From: Wuchereria bancrofti
Taxonomy: Eukaryota; Nematoda; Chromadorea; Rhabditida; Onchocercidae
Length of the DNA: 64,000 nucleotides
Direction: 5' to 3'
Assembly: GCA_005281725.1 (NCBI GenBank)
Contig: SSBO01000012.1
Location: forward strand, 21,220,779-21,284,778
Numbering within the stretch: the stretch's first letter is position 1; each line of letters begins with the position of its first letter. Below are positions 60,860 to 64,000 of this stretch, one piece after another. The translations under genes were made by a program, and so were the position numbers. The notes under the pieces were generated by a model. That model worked only from the letters and a program-made list of their open reading frames with translations, searched no databases and was not told where the DNA came from.

Positions 60860-63800
60860 ATGAATATCACTGGTTTTTTACCTGATGCTAATATTCAAAC
60901 TATTCGTTTATTTTTAACTTTCATTCATTTAATTCTGGTATCAATTGGTAGTATTAATTTACTGATAATTCTTATTATCATAGTTAAACCATATATGCGC
61001 TCTATCACTAATGTTTATATTATTAGTTTATGTTTAGCTGATTTCATTTATTTGACTAATTTAACTCTAGTTGCTATCGTACAACTTAATAATAAATCAT
61101 GGATTTTTGGACAATTAATGTGTACACTTTATCACGGTACTGAAACAACAGGTAAAAGTTATTTTAATTTTTTATTATCATTTTTATAATTCATTTCATC
61201 TTTTAACTTATTTCTATTTTTCAATGTGTAGTATAAAAAAAAAGAAAAATTAATTAATTAATCATTTTATATTTTTGGAAGTTTAATAATTCTTCTACGA
61301 AAGCTATAAAAGAAAGCTATGATATGCATATGCTAATTTTGTCCTTATCAATTATCATTGTACAATTCTATGATAAAATTAATTGAAGAATAAATTTCTT
61401 TTTTCAAATACATATATGTATGTTTATGTGCTTTACTTCGTCAGCTAAACAAATTTTCCAAGTTTAATTTTTATAAATAAATAAAATAAAAAGAAATACA
61501 GATGGATCTAAAGATAATTTGTATTTAAATGGAAAATATTTTCAGATATATGTAAATTATTGAATTAGTATGAAAAGCAGAGAAATTTTTTAATTTTTTC
61601 TTTATCATAATTCAGTGTTTTTATGATGTAAATTAAATTGCCATATTTGAAGATGAAGGATTAATCTAACTTTTTTTTCACTCAAATTTTGATTGTTTAC
61701 TTAAAATTAAGTCAACAAAATATTAATCTTGAAAACTTTTTTTTTTCACCCCTTTCTCCTTTTTTTTGGGGTTTTTCTTAAGTGACTCTTAAAATCCTTC
61801 TAAAAAGAAAAATTTTTTCTTTCGTTGGTTGATTTGTTGAATTTTACATGCTAAATCTATAATGTGAATGTATTTTAACATTAATTTAATTCAATTTTCT
61901 AATTAGCACAATCAGTCTTTTAGCAATTCATTGGAAAAATTTTTTTATCTGCAAATTAGTTTACTTTATCTTTTATCTAAGAATCTTTTATTTAAGAATG
62001 CTAAAATTCATTATTTCTTTTCATACTATTTCAATCTATTAAATACAATCTTTTTATTTCAACATTTTCTAAGAAGGCAAAAAGAGAATTAATTTAGGGA
62101 TTTTCGAAAATTAGATTAGGATTTTACTGTACCAAATTTTTAGTATTTCATTCTCAATTAAAATAAAAAAAAATTCAATTTTTTAAATGAAGAATAAAAT
62201 CATTGAGAATTTCATAAACAGGAATTGAAAGCATTTGCTATTTGACTTTCGTCTTCTTTTTTTCCCCTTTCATTTGTTTTATTTCGTTTGACATTTCTTT
62301 CTTTCTTTTTTTTTTTTTCATATTTAATCATATTTTAGTAGCATTTATTTCAAATTTTTTATTGAAATTTTTACTTATTTAATTATTTCTATAATATAAC
62401 ATTTTCACATTTTTTTTTTCATTTTAATAAAATTGTATTCTCTTTCTTTTTTTTTTTAATTTAAAATATAAAATACAATTTGAGGTAAATATGCAAGTGT
62501 GATATTTGTGGTATTATTAGCCGCAGATCGTTATTGCGCAATGTGTTGTCCGATGCTATGTGCGCGTTATCGTAATTATTGCATCGCGGTGTCAACAAGT
62601 GTCATCGCTTGGATTATTGCTTTTTCTGCTGCTATTCCACTTTTTTTATATTCTGAAGTGATCGAACTACAAACATATCGTACTGAAGAATTGAATAAAT
62701 CTGTATGCATTGCTAAATGGCCAAGTTTAACAAGTGCTCGATGGTTTGTTTTGTTTGTTTGTTTATTTAATACATGAAATTTAAATCATTAACTGAAAAT
62801 TAATTAGAGAATTTCAAATTAATTCAAAATTTGTAACAATTTTTAATGTGAAATTTTTAGTGAAAAATGAAATTAAACGAGAAAATAGGAATATATTTTC
62901 TTTTTTTTAGGTATATTACATTTTCATCAATTTTAATCTATGCTGTACCATTAGCATTAATGACTTACTTCAATTATAATGTTCTGAAGAAGCTCCGAAA
63001 AGCTCTTAATAATAGTAAACGAATGAAACTTACGTCAAAATCACGTGCTCCTTATCATCGTGTAACACGTCTAGTACTATGCGTTGTCATATTTCATGCT
63101 GCATGTTGGTAAGTTCATCAATAATGAAATCAATTTTTAATTGCTGTAATAAATCAAATTTAAAAATATAAGAATTTCTTGACACTCTTAAATTTCACAT
63201 CTTTTGATGCTAACTTGCAATCAAAAAGATTTATATGCAAGAGGCATACATTTTTGAGTTTATCTATTTGCAAAATTTATCATTCAAGTTTTCTTGTTTG
63301 TTTGGGTTTATAGTAAGATGTGAAAAAAAGATAAAATAATTACTTATTCTATTCTTATTTGCTTTTTAAGAATAAGTAATTAATTCTGAGATATGCAAGA
63401 AGATCGAATGAAAAAGTGCAATCTTAATTATCCAAGCATCATTAAAATATATACTAGCAATTCAGTATGGGTTTTTTTTTTTTGTTAATTTTCAATATAT
63501 TTTTGAAAATTAACAAAAAAAAAAATTAACAAAAAGTATATTTTTGAAAAAAGGAAGGATTAAATATCTTCTATTAATTTGAATAGCCAAGCTAATTAAC
63601 TTCGTAGAATATTTCAGTTTGAATATTTTTAGTTTATTTTTCTTTCTCATTAATTTTCCAATCTAAATTTGCTTTTTTTTCTCTAATTTTTTTACTTATC
63701 TTTGCTCATTTATCTCTTTTAATAACTTTATTTAAATAACTTATTAAAATAGAAGCATTTTTATTGCAAAATAAACTTTAATTTTATTTATAGCACTAAC

Positions 63801-64000
63801 AATCATCAATTACTAACTGTCAAATCATGACAATATTTATGTTTCTGCATGTAAACTAATTGAATTAAATAAACTTTGTGTTAAATTGAATAAATTTTTA
63901 GGTCTCCATTTTGGTTATTTAATTTGCTCAGTTCCGTATTTCAATTCCGGATACATACATGTTTCAATCGTCTTATTGTCAATGTCATCCATCTTTTTCC
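60860..64000 (+). CDS. Rhodopsin-class peptide GPCR, 3' end outside the window
   Basis: Four exons are visible: 60860-61151, 62485-62743, 62911-63108 and 63902 to the window edge. Phases agree at each junction. The ATG at 60860 gives a short extracellular N-terminus with an N-glycosylation site (MNITG). TM1 has the conserved Asn (GSINLLIILI) and TM2 the Asp (SLCLADFIYL). WIFGQLMC opens TM3, whose end carries the DRY motif (DRYCAMCCP). TM4 and TM5 follow, then a Lys/Arg-rich third loop (KKLRKALNNSKRMKLTSKSR). TM6 has CWSPFWLF in place of CWxP. This pattern fits the somatostatin, allatostatin-C and opioid-like neuropeptide receptors, coupled to heterotrimeric G proteins at the plasma membrane. 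Ligand and exact subfamily are not settled. Intron 1 is long (1333 bp). TM7 and the C-tail are beyond base 64000. Confidence 0.88.
63472..63525. repeat. Inverted repeat in GPCR intron 3
   Basis: Arms of more than 20 bp ending GTTAATTTTCAA and starting TTGAAAATTAAC, each with a long T or A tail, face each other across a 7-nt loop. The right arm is partly repeated just downstream (AAAATTAACAAAAA). Confidence 0.8.

Overview
The window looks like nuclear DNA of a nematode, most likely a filarial or related spirurid species. The base composition is strongly AT-rich. Genes are cut into many short exons by GT-AG introns of about 100-1000 bp, with U-rich TTTCAG-type acceptors typical of nematodes. 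Several first exons start just after an acceptor-like TTTNCAG, as expected for spliced-leader trans-splicing. The species call is inferred from composition, gene structure and gene content only. All exon models were assembled by hand from splice signals, reading-frame phase and family motifs.

Layout. 0-1.5 kb (minus): a membrane-anchored RING E3 ligase resembling RNF26, preceded 57 bp upstream by a small unrecognised two-exon gene (possible operon). 3.5-8.7 kb (minus): a complete six-exon sphingomyelin-synthase-family gene. 12.5-19 kb (minus): an 11-exon gene for an acidic, Pro/Lys/Glu-rich protein of 1011 aa with a 67-residue tandem repeat and a C-terminal series of degenerate calponin-like (UNC-87/CLIK-type) repeats. 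23.2-24.4 kb (minus): a three-exon small heat-shock protein whose 3' end abuts a 46-bp tandem array. 28.5-31.7 kb (minus): a five-exon Ras-superfamily protein that appears to have lost its nucleotide-binding motifs. 33.8-36.7 kb (plus): a complete seven-exon ESCRT-I subunit gene (mvb-12), with a perfect palindrome containing the CLEAR/E-box 10-mer about 190 bp upstream. 38.4-41.3 kb (minus): a seven-exon protein with an atypical SH2 domain lacking the FLVR arginine. 43.2-50.5 kb (minus): an 18-exon organic-anion-transporter (OATP/SLCO) gene, carrying inside one intron a two-exon plus-strand gene for a small, probably secreted protein. 50.5-59.7 kb: a gene-poor AT-rich stretch with minisatellites and a 10-N assembly gap flanked by an exact 140-bp duplicate. 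59.7-60.6 kb (plus): two candidate tiny genes or exons. 60.9-64 kb (plus): the first four exons of a rhodopsin-class peptide GPCR that runs off the window.

The genes do not form one pathway. They are ordinary eukaryotic housekeeping, membrane and signalling genes. The most unusual items are the nested secreted-protein gene, the pseudo-GTPase and SH2 proteins with lost key residues, the lysosome-type palindrome near the ESCRT gene, the 46-bp array that supplies poly(A) signals to the heat-shock gene, and a perfect 20-bp intronic hairpin.
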